A stretch of 51,591 nt of DNA from an uncultured bacterium. GTDB lineage: Bacteria > Bacillota > Clostridia > Lachnospirales > Lachnospiraceae. The notes under the pieces were generated by a model. It was not told the origin of the DNA. It saw only the letters and a program-made list of their open reading frames with translations, and ran no database searches. Shown piece after piece: positions 1-8,167 of the stretch (position 1 is its first letter; every line of letters begins with the position of its first letter). Both the position numbers and the translations under genes were made by a program. The stretch is from assembly GCA_937893485.1 (NCBI GenBank), contig CALBJL010000219.1, positions 1 through 51,591 of the forward strand. The letters are read 5' to 3'.

Positions 1-573
1 CGGCACTCTGCCGACCGCGACACCCGCCGCCAGCACGAGAACCGGCAGCACTGCCGGCGACAGGATTCCGGCGCCCAGAGCAACAGCCAGACATACAATC
101 CCGATCAGCACCAGCATCCAGAATAACAGTGCGGCAGGCGCATCCGCCCTCGTGCCGCGCCAGAATAAAATCTGTGTCTCATAATAATCATTGACCGCCG
201 CCAGGAAGCAGCGCACCAGATAGATCCCGCCGTCCTCCAGCGCGATCCGGTGCCGCACATAGTACAGCAATGCCCCTCCCGCATACACGAAAAACGAAAT
301 GCCATACACACCCGGTTTCCGCAGCCAACCGGTATTGTATCCAACCGAAAACGAAAGGATCACAGCCGCCACAAGCAGCCATGTACCGCGCGGCATCATG
401 AGGATGCGCATGCCCGGCAGGATCTGTCCCAACTGCCGGTAGGCACTGAGCACGCATAAAAACATGCCTGCTGCCAGCAGCAGGCTGCCATACCACAGAT
501 GTCCGCCGCGTTTTGCCATCTGCGGGATCTGTGGTGTCTGTTTTTTTGCCTTTTCCCATCGAATCGTTTTCAT
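1..573 (-). CDS. Membrane protein, N-terminal part of a transglutaminase-like protein (partial)
   Basis: An open frame of 191 codons runs from an ATG at 573 off the window start, so the C-terminus is missing. The start is supported by an AAGGA site 9 bases upstream and by an ATGA overlap with the stop of the DUF58 gene, which implies translational coupling. The visible part has a short basic N-terminus followed by at least four hydrophobic segments (about residues 28-45, 58-75, 83-103 and 145-185), so it is a polytopic membrane protein. No catalytic domain is visible. The call rests on context: MoxR ATPase, DUF58 and transglutaminase-like membrane proteins commonly form a three-gene cassette. 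Function in this organism is unknown. Confidence 0.6.
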   Translation of the reverse strand, partial: MKTIRWEKAKKQTPQIPQMAKRGGHLWYGSLLLAAGMFLCVLSAYRQLGQILPGMRILMMPRGTWLLVAAVILSFSVGYNTGWLRKPGVYGISFFVYAGGALLYYVRHRIALEDGGIYLVRCFLAAVNDYYETQILFWRGTRADAPAALLFWMLVLIGIVCLAVALGAGILSPAVLPVLVLAAGVAVGRVP

Positions 574-1637
574 AAGATCAATTCCTTGTTATCCTGCCAT
601 CTGCTGCCATCCAGATACATGCTCTGTTCCGGTTCGATCCGCAGGATGTGCAAGAACTGCTCCCCACGGTACTTTTCACGGTAGCGCGCCTCGACATCCT
701 CGTAGGCGCGCGGCAGCTCTGCACCCATATACTGCACCTGCCACTCATAGAAATCCTCCTCCGTATCGACGCGTATACGCACCAGATCCTGCACACGCTG
801 CTCATACCAGCCCACGACATGCGGACAGCCCGCATCGAGCAGCGCAAAAGAAACTGACACCGCCAACTGCAAAAAGCGCTCGCTCTGCGCCGGTTTCAAT
901 TTCTTTTCATCTTTATTTCCAATCAGAAGGACGATCGGACAGCCCTTTGCCAGCCCCCGCTCCCGCACGATCAGATCCTCGGATTTGGCAGAGAGCTTCC
1001 AGTGGATATTCTGCAGACGGTCGCCCGGCTGGTACTCCCGGATCTGGAAGGTCTCCGCCGCATCATCCCCGCCGCGCAGATCATCATAGATCTCAGATTC
1101 CCCGGAAAAATTGCGCACCGCAAACGACAACTGCACCGCCAGTTCACGGATACCCGCAAGCACCTGCACCTGTGCGTCCGCACGCACCCATTTTGTCAGA
1201 TAAAACCATCCGAGCCAGTCATAGACACGCACCTTCCGCACGCGGAATACATAGCCGCCCGCATGGGACAGCGTGACTGCGCGGCGGGTCGTCGTCGGCG
1301 CACCTGTCTGCGCGGTTGTGCGTGTCCATGTCCGTACACGCTTCCTCCCGTGGCGCGGCTTTGCCTCCACACACGCGGACAGCGCACACGTTCCAAGCAG
1401 CGTCCGGTCTGCCTGCGTAGTCAGACAGACATCAAACGGCTGCCCGCTCTGCGCCAGCAGAAACGGAATGGATAATGCCACGCGGATGCTGCACATGCGC
1501 CACACGATCACAGCCAGCGACAACAGCACGATCCCCGCCAGAAGCAGCGCCAATATGCCCAAAGCAGCGCTCATATAGAGCGCTGCCAGATAAAATAACA
1601 ATACAATGCCGGTCATTGTCAGACACAGATGGATCAT
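570..1637 (-). CDS. DUF58 domain-containing membrane-anchored protein
   Basis: The 355-residue product begins with two hydrophobic helices (about residues 5-45) and continues as a soluble domain carrying the DUF58 hallmark GDRLQNIHWKLSAKSEDL followed by IVRE. DUF58 proteins have a von Willebrand-A-like fold and are paired with MoxR ATPases, presumably as clients or partners at the membrane. The ATG at 1637 overlaps the moxR stop (ATGA) and has an AGGAG about 9 bases upstream inside moxR. The 3' end overlaps the next gene in the same way, so the three genes are tightly coupled. Function is inferred only from family and context. Confidence 0.88.
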   Translation of the reverse strand: MIHLCLTMTGIVLLFYLAALYMSAALGILALLLAGIVLLSLAVIVWRMCSIRVALSIPFLLAQSGQPFDVCLTTQADRTLLGTCALSACVEAKPRHGRKRVRTWTRTTAQTGAPTTTRRAVTLSHAGGYVFRVRKVRVYDWLGWFYLTKWVRADAQVQVLAGIRELAVQLSFAVRNFSGESEIYDDLRGGDDAAETFQIREYQPGDRLQNIHWKLSAKSEDLIVRERGLAKGCPIVLLIGNKDEKKLKPAQSERFLQLAVSVSFALLDAGCPHVVGWYEQRVQDLVRIRVDTEEDFYEWQVQYMGAELPRAYEDVEARYREKYRGEQFLHILRIEPEQSMYLDGSRWQDNKELIL

Positions 1638-2641
1638 ACACGTTTTCTCCTCGTCGATGCATCAAAGGATGCCGGTTCTGCCGTCTTTGCCAGCAGCTCA
1701 TCCAGAACTGCCGCTGCCGTGACCTTTGCCACACGCGCCTTTGCATTCAATACAATCCGGTGCGCCGCCACATCGTGAAACGTATCCTTGACATCCTCCG
1801 GCAGCACATAATCCCTGCCATGTACATATGCCCATGCCTTTGCCATGCGCACGCAAGCGATCGTTCCGCGCGGGCTGACTCCCAGCTCCACATATGTGTG
1901 ATCTCTGGTCGCGGTCACGAGACTCGTAATATACGCATAGATGCTCTCGTCCACATAGACCGCCTCCGTCTCCTGCTGAAGTGCGCTAAGCTCCTGTGCA
2001 TTGATCACCGGCACGATCTGTGATACTCTCGATCCCCGGCTCATGCCCTTTGCGATCTCCAGCTCGCTCTCAAAATCCGGATATCCCATACTCACGCAGA
2101 TCATAAAACGATCGAGCTGCGATTCCGGCAGAAGCTGTGTGCCCGCACTGCCCTTCGGATTCTCTGTCGCGATCACAAAAAACGGCTGTGGAAGTGCATG
2201 TCCGACCCCATCGACGGTCACGCGCCCCTCCTCCATGACTTCGAGCAGCGCGGACTGTGTCTTAGGCGAGGTACGGTTGATCTCGTCCGCCAGAAACAGA
2301 TTACACATGACCGCGCCCTCGCGGTATACAAACTCACCGCTCTCCTTCTCGTACATCGTAAAGCCTACGATATCCGCAGGCAGTACGTCCGGTGTGAACT
2401 GCATTCTGTGGTTTTCCAGTGACATTGCGGTCGAAAATGCCAGTGCGAGCGTTGTCTTGCCGACACCCGGCACATCCTCGATCAGAATATGCCCGCCGCC
2501 CAGAATCGCCGCAAACACTTTTTCGATACAGGTGTCCTTGCCCACGATCACTTTTTTCACTTCACCTAAGATGTCCTGTATTTTCCCATACGAGGGTGAA
2601 GTCTCCGCTGTCCGGTTTATTTCGTGCTTTTCTGCAAACAT
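1634..2641 (-). CDS. MoxR family AAA+ ATPase
   Basis: The 335-residue protein has a Walker A motif GVPGVGKTT near residue 59 and a Walker B/sensor region LFLADEINRTSPKTQ, both typical of the MoxR/RavA class of AAA+ ATPases. These act as chaperone-like remodelling ATPases, often with VWA-type partners, which fits the coupled DUF58 gene downstream. The start lies 8 bases after the hflC stop and its weak AAGG site overlaps the last hflC codons, so the gene probably belongs to the hflK-hflC transcript. The client is unknown. Confidence 0.93.
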   Translation of the reverse strand: MFAEKHEINRTAETSPSYGKIQDILGEVKKVIVGKDTCIEKVFAAILGGGHILIEDVPGVGKTTLALAFSTAMSLENHRMQFTPDVLPADIVGFTMYEKESGEFVYREGAVMCNLFLADEINRTSPKTQSALLEVMEEGRVTVDGVGHALPQPFFVIATENPKGSAGTQLLPESQLDRFMICVSMGYPDFESELEIAKGMSRGSRVSQIVPVINAQELSALQQETEAVYVDESIYAYITSLVTATRDHTYVELGVSPRGTIACVRMAKAWAYVHGRDYVLPEDVKDTFHDVAAHRIVLNAKARVAKVTAAAVLDELLAKTAEPASFDASTRRKRV

Positions 2642-2649
2642 TGACCCGC

Positions 2650-3525
2650 TTACCTTCCATAAAATATATCTGCTAACGGGGAGCTCTCATCAATAATGAG
2701 CGTTTTATTATCCCCCTTGAGTGTCGCTTTCGCCGCATCGAGCGATCTCAGATACAGATAAAAATCTGCTTTTTCCTCATTATTATACGCCTCGCTGAGA
2801 ATCCGCATATATTCCGCCTCGCCCTTCGCGATCGTCTCCGCCGCCTTTGCGTCCGCCTCCGACTGCATGACAGTGATCTCCGCCTTTGTGTTGTTGGCGA
2901 TCTCTTTCGCCTCTTCCTCACCCTCTGCCTGATAGGTCGCTGCAATATTGTTGCGCTCGGAAATCATGCGCTCATAGACCGCAGCCTTGTTTTCATCCGG
3001 CAGGTCGAGTGATTTCGTCTCAACTGCCAGCAGGGTGATTCCATATTGATTCAACGTATCTCCGATGTTATCCTTGATAGATGCCGCCAGCTCCCCGTCC
3101 CTGCCGCTGATCACCTCCTCCTGCGAGAGCGAACTGATCACGTTTTTCAGGCTGTTGTATACGATCGTATTGATGCGGTACTCCGCGTTACTTTTCTGCG
3201 CGCTGAGCGTCTGTGTATATTTTCTCGGATCGTTGATCCTCCACAATACAAAACAGTCCGCGATCATCGATTTTTTATCTTTTGTCATAACATCACTGAC
3301 CGCCAGATCATACAAAAGCATTTCATTTTCGATCTTATCCACATGCTGGATAAACGGTATGCGCACACTCAGACCCGGATTTTCGTGAACCGCCACGATC
3401 TTTCCGAACTGCTTGACAACCGCATATTCGTTCGGATAAGTCACGACGAGCGACGAACCGCCCAGACCCAGCACCAACAACAGCAGGACAATCACAATCC
3501 ACTTTTTTCCTTTAGTTTTTTTCAT
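2650..3525 (-). CDS. hflC: HflC-like SPFH/prohibitin membrane protein
   Basis: Band-7/SPFH protein of 291 residues with one N-terminal membrane helix (about residues 8-27) and a prohibitin-like domain containing NEYAVVKQFGKIV and a long AE-rich helical stretch (about 190-240). HflC with HflK forms a membrane assembly that modulates the FtsH protease in bacteria. The start at 3525 (MKKTKG) is chosen because AGGAGG lies 8 bases upstream; a longer frame to 3582 has no better site. The gene starts 14 bases inside the end of hflK, so the pair is coupled. The name is by family resemblance and operon order; other stomatin-like roles are possible. Confidence 0.85.
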   Translation of the reverse strand: MKKTKGKKWIVIVLLLLVLGLGGSSLVVTYPNEYAVVKQFGKIVAVHENPGLSVRIPFIQHVDKIENEMLLYDLAVSDVMTKDKKSMIADCFVLWRINDPRKYTQTLSAQKSNAEYRINTIVYNSLKNVISSLSQEEVISGRDGELAASIKDNIGDTLNQYGITLLAVETKSLDLPDENKAAVYERMISERNNIAATYQAEGEEEAKEIANNTKAEITVMQSEADAKAAETIAKGEAEYMRILSEAYNNEEKADFYLYLRSLDAAKATLKGDNKTLIIDESSPLADIFYGR

Positions 3526-4588
3526 CTGTAGTACCTCCTGTCTGCGCCGCACCATTGGCATCCGTAACGGAAATATCGGCAAAGCTCTCTAACGGGAGCA
3601 TCGTCTGTGTACTGCCATCACTCTTTGTAATGATCACCTTCATATCGGGTAAAATATCCTCCATCGTCTCATAGAACATACGCTGTTTCGTGATGAGCGG
3701 ATATTTTTTATACTCCTCATACAATTCGTTGAGTCTGGATACCTGTCCCTTTGCCTCATTGACGCGCTCCTGCGCCTGTGCATTGGCATTTTTGAGTGTC
3801 TCGTCCACCTTCGCACGCGCCGCCGGAATATCCTCGTTGCGTTTCTGGTTTGCCTTGTTGATTGAAGTCTCCTTGCCCTGCTTGGCGTTTTCCACGTTTT
3901 TAAATGCGTCGATGACTTCCGTCGTCGGAGGCTCCGCATCCTGAATCGTGATGTTCACGAGCTGGATGCCGATATCCTCTACGTCGAGCCGCTGCATAAT
4001 CTTCTCCTTGATCGATGCCTGTATCTCATTTTTCCCGGTTGTAATGACACTGTCCACATCGTAGAGCCCGATCGTATCACGGATATAGCTCTGTGTCAGC
4101 ATCTTTAAAATCGCGACCGGATCTTCCGAGTGATACAGATATTTCATCGGATCGGTCACACGGTACTCCGCATAGAAATCCACATTGACAAAATTATAAT
4201 CCCTCGTGATCATAAACGATTCTGAATCAATCGACTCGCCCGTATCCTTGTCATATCCGACCGAAAAGCCGTTGATCGTCTTCGGCACGCGCGCCATCTG
4301 CTGAATGACCGGAATCCGCACATGGATACCCGGCTCCCCGACGATCGACGGCACACCGAAGGTCGTCACGACCGCATATTCATTTTCCTTGAGTGTATAG
4401 ACACTTCCGCCGATCAGATAGACCGCCGCCAATGCCACCAATATCCCTATGGCAACGCGGCCTGCCTTTCCCGCCTGAAATTTTTTCCGTTTTCTGCCCG
4501 CCTTTTGACCGTTTTCCTGATTCGCAGTATCTTCACCTGTCTGTGCATCGGTAAATGCCTGCTCCTGATTTTTCTTCTGAAACTCCAT
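3512..4588 (-). CDS. hflK: HflK-like SPFH/prohibitin membrane protein
   Basis: The 358-residue protein has a charged cytoplasmic N-terminus (about 45 residues), one membrane helix (VAIGILVALAAVYLIGG) and an SPFH domain starting with NEYAVVTTFG, followed by a long charged coiled-coil (about 230-300). The layout, longer and more N-terminally charged than its partner, matches HflK. It heads the operon hflK-hflC-moxR-DUF58-transglutaminase. A hairpin at 4647-4675 separates it from cysK, so the operon should have its own promoter in the short upstream gap, although I could not identify a convincing one. An unusual C-terminal tail ends in NGAAQTGGTTDEKN. Confidence 0.85.
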   Translation of the reverse strand: MEFQKKNQEQAFTDAQTGEDTANQENGQKAGRKRKKFQAGKAGRVAIGILVALAAVYLIGGSVYTLKENEYAVVTTFGVPSIVGEPGIHVRIPVIQQMARVPKTINGFSVGYDKDTGESIDSESFMITRDYNFVNVDFYAEYRVTDPMKYLYHSEDPVAILKMLTQSYIRDTIGLYDVDSVITTGKNEIQASIKEKIMQRLDVEDIGIQLVNITIQDAEPPTTEVIDAFKNVENAKQGKETSINKANQKRNEDIPAARAKVDETLKNANAQAQERVNEAKGQVSRLNELYEEYKKYPLITKQRMFYETMEDILPDMKVIITKSDGSTQTMLPLESFADISVTDANGAAQTGGTTDEKN

Positions 4589-4646
4589 CGCCTTCCTCCT
4601 TTGTCGTTTATGTCCATTCTACACGTTTCCCCGCCAGAAAGCAACA

Positions 4647-4675
4647 ACGGCGTCCGATCACTGACCGGACGCCGT
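4647..4675 (-). terminator. Hairpin terminator after cysK
   Basis: A perfect 10-bp stem (ACGGCGTCCG / CGGACGCCGT) with a 9-base loop lies between cysK and hflK. Read on the minus strand it is followed by a T-rich but interrupted tract. It probably ends the metY-cysK transcript. Confidence 0.65.
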
Positions 4676-4758
4676 ATTATTCTTATGCTTCTGTTACTGT
4701 CCACCCGTACCTGTTCCAGTAACATCCTTCCATTTTCTGTTTTCTGCGAAAAACAATC

Positions 4759-5697
4759 CTATTCCTCAGCAAATAACGGTGTAGACAGATATCTGTCACC
4801 GGAATCGGGCAGTAATACCACGATCGTCTTGCCCTTGTTTTCCGGACGGCTTGCGAGAATGGTCGCTGCCTTTAACGCTGCTCCGGATGAGATACCTACG
4901 AGAATACCCTCGCTGACTGCAAACTTTTTGCCCTCTGCAAATGCATCCTCATTCTCGATCGCAATGACTTCGTCATAGATCTTTGTATCGAGTACATCCG
5001 GCACAAATCCTGCACCGATACCCTGAATCTTGTGTGCTCCGGGTGTTCCCTTTGAGAGTACGGGACTGGTCGCAGGCTCTACTGCCACGATTTTGACATC
5101 CGGGTTTTTAGACTTGAGATATGCGCCTACTCCGGTCACGGTTCCACCTGTGCCGACACCTGCTACAAAAATATCTACCTTTCCGTCTGTCTGCTCCCAG
5201 ATCTCAGGACCTGTCGTTGCCTGATGTGCTGCGGGGTTCGCAGGATTTACAAACTGTCCGAGGATCACAGCGCCTTTGATCTCATTTTTGAGCTCCTCTG
5301 CCTTGGCAATCGCACCCTTCATGCCCTTGCTGCCATCAGTCAGAACGAGCTCGGCACCATATGCCTTTAACAGGTTTCTGCGCTCGACGCTCATCGTCTC
5401 AGGCAGTGTCAGAATCGCATGGTATCCCTTTGCAGCAGCTACCGCAGCCAGTCCGATACCGGTATTACCGCTGGTCGGCTCGATGATGGTCGCCCCGGGC
5501 TTTAACACGCCGCTCTTTTCCGCATCCTCGATCATTGCCAGTGCGATACGGTCTTTGACCGATCCCGCCGGATTCAGATACTCCAGCTTTGCGAGAATGG
5601 TCGCGTCTGTGACCCCTGCCTTTGCGGCATATCTGTTTAATTTTAAAATGGGTGTTCCCCCAATCAGTTCTAATGCGCTCTCTTTAATCTGACTCAT
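4759..5697 (-). CDS. cysK: Cysteine synthase A (O-acetylserine sulfhydrylase)
   Basis: The PLP-dependent enzyme converts O-acetylserine and sulfide into cysteine. At 312 residues it has the family length. The PLP lysine is Lys48 in NPAGSVKDR, the substrate loop TSGNTGIGLA follows, and the phosphate-binding GTGGT motif is present. AAGGAGG sits upstream of the ATG. It is 50 bases downstream of metY on the same strand with no hairpin between, so the two sulfur-assimilation genes probably share the Rrf2-adjacent promoter at 7164-7192. Confidence 0.96.
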   Translation of the reverse strand: MSQIKESALELIGGTPILKLNRYAAKAGVTDATILAKLEYLNPAGSVKDRIALAMIEDAEKSGVLKPGATIIEPTSGNTGIGLAAVAAAKGYHAILTLPETMSVERRNLLKAYGAELVLTDGSKGMKGAIAKAEELKNEIKGAVILGQFVNPANPAAHQATTGPEIWEQTDGKVDIFVAGVGTGGTVTGVGAYLKSKNPDVKIVAVEPATSPVLSKGTPGAHKIQGIGAGFVPDVLDTKIYDEVIAIENEDAFAEGKKFAVSEGILVGISSGAALKAATILASRPENKGKTIVVLLPDSGDRYLSTPLFAEE

Positions 5698-5747
5698 GAT
5701 TGTATCCTCCTTATTTTTCTATTTCCCTATTCTCTATTTTTATTTTC

Positions 5748-7061
5748 TTATTTTGCTACTGCACGGAATGCCTCATCCAGATCCTGAATAATGTCATCAA
5801 TGTTCTCTGTACCGATCGACAAACGGATCGTGTTGGGCTTGATGCCCTGATCTAACAGCTCTTCCTCGGTGCACTGGCTGTGTGTGGTAGATGCGGGGTG
5901 GATCACCAGTGATTTTACGTCTGCCACGTTTGCAAGCAGTGAGAACAGCTCCAGATTGTCGATGAAGTCCTTTGCGTCCTGCTCATTGCCCTTGATCTCA
6001 AAGGTAAAGATTGATCCGCCGCCGTTCGGGAAGTATTTCTTATATAATGCCTGCTGTGCAGGATCATCGGATACTGCCGGATGATGCACCTTCTCTACCT
6101 GCGGATGGTTATTCAGATAGTCAACGACCCTGAGTGCATTCTCTACGTGACGCTCTACACGCAGTGACAATGTCTCTAAGCCCTGTAAAAAGATAAATGC
6201 ATGGAACGGTGAGATTGTCGCTCCGGTATCACGCAGCAGAATCGCACGGATCTTTGTCACAAATGCTGCCGGTCCGACTGCCTTTGTAAAGCTGATGCCG
6301 TGGTAGCTCGGATTCGGCTCGGTCAGGGATGCGAACTTGCCGGATGCCTCCCAGTCGAACTTACCGCTGTCCACAATGACACCGCCGATGGTCGTTCCAT
6401 GTCCGCCGATGAACTTGGTTGCGGAATGTACAACGATGTCTGCGCCGTACTCAATCGGACGAACGAGATACGGGGTTGCAAAGGTATTGTCTACCACAAG
6501 CGGAATCTTGTGCGCATGTGCAACCTTGGCTACTGCCTCAATGTCTACAACCTCTGAATTCGGGTTGCCGAGTGTCTCAATAAATACTGCCTTTGTATTA
6601 TCCTGAATCGCTGCCTCTAATGCATCCGGATCAAAAATGTCTACGAATGTTGTCTGTACTCCGTACTGCGGAAGTGTATGCTCTAACAGGTTGAAGGAGC
6701 CGCCGTAGATATTCTTTGCAGATACGATATGGTCTCCTGCCTGTGCCAGATTCTCGATCGTGTAGGTGATGGCTGCTGCGCCGCTGGCTACTGCCAGTGC
6801 TGCGACACCGCCCTCTAAGGCTGCGATACGCTTCTCAAATACATCCTCGGTCGGATTTGTCAGACGTCCGTAGATGTTTCCTGCATCGCTCAGCCCGAAA
6901 CGTGCAGCCGCATGTTCGCAGTTGCGGAATACATAAGAAGATGTCTGATAAATGGGTACTGCTCTCGCATCTGTAACCGGATCAGGCTGCTCCTGTCCTA
7001 CATGAAGCTGTAATGTCTCAAATTTGAAGTGTCTCTGGTCTCTGGTGATTTTTTCGCTCAT
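5748..7061 (-). CDS. metY: O-acetylhomoserine sulfhydrylase (Cys/Met metabolism PLP enzyme)
   Basis: PLP enzyme of 437 residues making homocysteine from O-acetylhomoserine and sulfide. Family marks are YGRLTNPTEDVFEKR, the aldimine motif HSATKFIGGHG, and the Y-S-H-rich C-terminal part with HPASTTHSQ. I place the start at 7061 (MSEKI) because AGGAGG is 8 bases upstream; the first ATG at 7100 and one at 7067 are badly spaced. The leader holds a small AGCCGG-TTT-CCGGCT hairpin (7100-7114) of unknown role. Likely co-transcribed with cysK and controlled by the paired 11-bp repeats around its promoter. A second, divergent copy is at 16172. Confidence 0.95.
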   Translation of the reverse strand: MSEKITRDQRHFKFETLQLHVGQEQPDPVTDARAVPIYQTSSYVFRNCEHAAARFGLSDAGNIYGRLTNPTEDVFEKRIAALEGGVAALAVASGAAAITYTIENLAQAGDHIVSAKNIYGGSFNLLEHTLPQYGVQTTFVDIFDPDALEAAIQDNTKAVFIETLGNPNSEVVDIEAVAKVAHAHKIPLVVDNTFATPYLVRPIEYGADIVVHSATKFIGGHGTTIGGVIVDSGKFDWEASGKFASLTEPNPSYHGISFTKAVGPAAFVTKIRAILLRDTGATISPFHAFIFLQGLETLSLRVERHVENALRVVDYLNNHPQVEKVHHPAVSDDPAQQALYKKYFPNGGGSIFTFEIKGNEQDAKDFIDNLELFSLLANVADVKSLVIHPASTTHSQCTEEELLDQGIKPNTIRLSIGTENIDDIIQDLDEAFRAVAK

Positions 7062-7127
7062 TTTCATGTCCTCCTTCATCATTCCTTTAATCATATCCAA
7101 GCCGGTTTCCGGCTGGATTGTTTTTTT

Positions 7128-7201
7128 ATTTCCTACTTAGTAGATATGTTTTATATGCTTTGTATCATATTCCATTTTAACCTATATGTCAAGTAGGAAA
7201 T
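7128..7201 (-). promoter_or_regulatory. metY promoter bracketed by inverted 11-bp operator repeats
   Basis: On the minus strand TTGACA (7187-7192) is 17 bases from TATGAT (7164-7169), a strong sigma-A-type promoter. Two exact inverted copies of ATTTCCTACTT flank it: one at 7191-7201 touching the -35, one at 7128-7138 just downstream of the start site, where it extends into the small palindrome CTACTTAGTAG. The Rrf2-family gene ends immediately upstream. This is a natural candidate for binding by that regulator, but no binding is shown by sequence alone. Confidence 0.7.
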
Positions 7202-7205
7202 CAAA

Positions 7206-7619
7206 TTATTTTTTAGAATCATTTACCAGATCTGCGAGCGTCACACTATCGACATAATCATTGATCGTTTTCCACAGCCCTTCCCAGAACTTTAACGTCG
7301 TGCAGTGTTCCTGTCTCTCGCAGCGGTTCGGGACATCATCCAGACATGCGATCGGTGCCAGTGAACCTTCGACTGTGCGCAGGATATCTCCGACCTTATA
7401 GCCCTCCGGTTCTCTCGACAGCAAATAACCGCCGTTGTTGCCGCGGAACCCGCGCACATAACCCGCCTTAGTCAAAAGGGGCATGATCTGCTCCATATAT
7501 TTTAAGGTGATGCCCTGACGCTCGGAGATCTCCTTTAACGGGATCGCTGTATCCTGTGTATGCTGCGCCAGATCAATCATGATCCTCAGTGCGTAGCGCC
7601 CTTTAGTAGATATTTTCAT
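7206..7619 (-). CDS. Rrf2 family transcriptional regulator (IscR/CymR-like)
   Basis: The 137-residue protein starts with the Rrf2 winged helix (MKISTKGRYALRIMIDLA) and has the wing motif GFRGNNGGYLL. Three cysteines at 92, 100 and 106 occur where IscR has 92, 98 and 104, suggesting an Fe-S cluster, although the first spacing is seven residues rather than five. Clostridial Rrf2 proteins of this sort control cysteine and sulfur genes (CymR) or Fe-S assembly (IscR). Its position directly before metY-cysK favours the sulfur role. A GGAGG site precedes the ATG. A MITE-like element ends only about 33 bases upstream of the start, so its native promoter may have been displaced. Confidence 0.92.
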   Translation of the reverse strand: MKISTKGRYALRIMIDLAQHTQDTAIPLKEISERQGITLKYMEQIMPLLTKAGYVRGFRGNNGGYLLSREPEGYKVGDILRTVEGSLAPIACLDDVPNRCERQEHCTTLKFWEGLWKTINDYVDSVTLADLVNDSKK

Positions 7620-7640
7620 CGTAAATTCCTCCTCCCATGT

Positions 7641-7652
7641 ATTGGTAATATT
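7641..7652. repeat. 12-bp direct repeat, left flank of MITE-like element
   Basis: ATTGGTAATATT is identical to 8073-8084 and abuts the element exactly. It is most simply a target-site duplication. Confidence 0.75.
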
Positions 7653-8072
7653 TAGGCGTTTGCAAAACTATTTTTGTCAAATTTGGGGTCATGCAAGCAC
7701 ATTGTTAAGAGGACGCAGTTCCCGCAAGCATGTCTGTTTTGCTCGCGCTTCTACTTCTGAATCTGAGTTGATAGTGCTTGCATGCCCAACTCACTTACTA
7801 AAACGTTTCGCAAACAGTATATTACGCAAGGCTAACGGCTGTGGGCACAGTGGTTTCTGTCAGCTGCGACTTTTGTCCAGCGAAGTGCGAGCGCATTAGT
7901 AGCATTTCCCGCATCATAACTGAAAGCCGCAGGCTATGTGTGCAAAGGACACATCGAGCCAAGGCTGAAGAAACAGCGAAGCACCGCCGGACAACCGGAG
8001 CAGTCTGATCTGGATACTACCATGTTCGCTACCAAACAACCCACATCAATACGTCAGTTTCGCAATCACCTA
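7653..8072. mobile_element. 420-bp MITE-like non-autonomous element
   Basis: The stretch between rrf2 and the histidine phosphatase gene has imperfect terminal inverted repeats: TAGGCGTTTGCAAAACT at the left and, in reverse complement, TAGGTGATTGCGAAACT at the right (14 of 17 match). Both ends abut identical 12-bp direct repeats. There is no credible coding frame. Internally it is rich in short inverted repeats, including an 11-bp arm pair CATGCAAGCAC (7690-7700) / GTGCTTGCATG (7774-7784) and an ATGTGT / ACACAT stem, so any RNA from it would be structured. Long duplications of 10-12 bp are known for some IS4/IS231-type elements, but the family cannot be named from these ends. Confidence 0.7.
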
Positions 8073-8084
8073 ATTGGTAATATT
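8073..8084. repeat. 12-bp direct repeat, right flank of MITE-like element
   Basis: Second exact copy of ATTGGTAATATT, directly abutting the right inverted repeat. Confidence 0.75.
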
Positions 8085-8093
8085 AAGAAAAAT

Positions 8094-8123
8094 CGCCTGT
8101 GAAAGCACATACTTCCACAGGCG
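8094..8123 (-). terminator. Terminator of the histidine phosphatase gene
   Basis: A perfect 8-bp stem CGCCTGTG / CACAGGCG with a 14-base loop, followed on the minus strand by ATTTTTCTT. It lies just downstream of the gene ending at 8168. Confidence 0.75.
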
Positions 8124-8167
8124 TAGTCTTTGTTTTATTAACTGTGGACATACCCAACAGCCGCATT

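Noticed and set aside
464..1276. Long plus-strand open frame of 270 codons
   Set aside because: It lies antisense to the DUF58 gene and the gene before it, has Pro/Arg/His-rich composition typical of a shadow frame in GC-rich codons, and has no ribosome site.
2001..2696. Plus-strand open frame of 231 codons
   Set aside because: Antisense to moxR; serine-rich shadow without domain or ribosome site.
7100..7114. Plus-strand terminator hairpin AGCCGG-TTT-CCGGCT with following T run
   Set aside because: No plus-strand gene ends here. In the metY leader it is a short hairpin without the expected T run on that strand.
7642..7899. 85-codon open frame inside the MITE-like element
   Set aside because: No ribosome site, no recognisable protein, and it starts in the flanking direct repeat.
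7653..8072. Possible large structured noncoding RNA, riboswitch or group II intron
   Set aside because: Many internal stems are present, but no conserved core I know (RNase P, tmRNA, SRP, T-box, cobalamin, group II domain V) could be found. Terminal repeats plus exact 12-bp flanking repeats fit a mobile element better.
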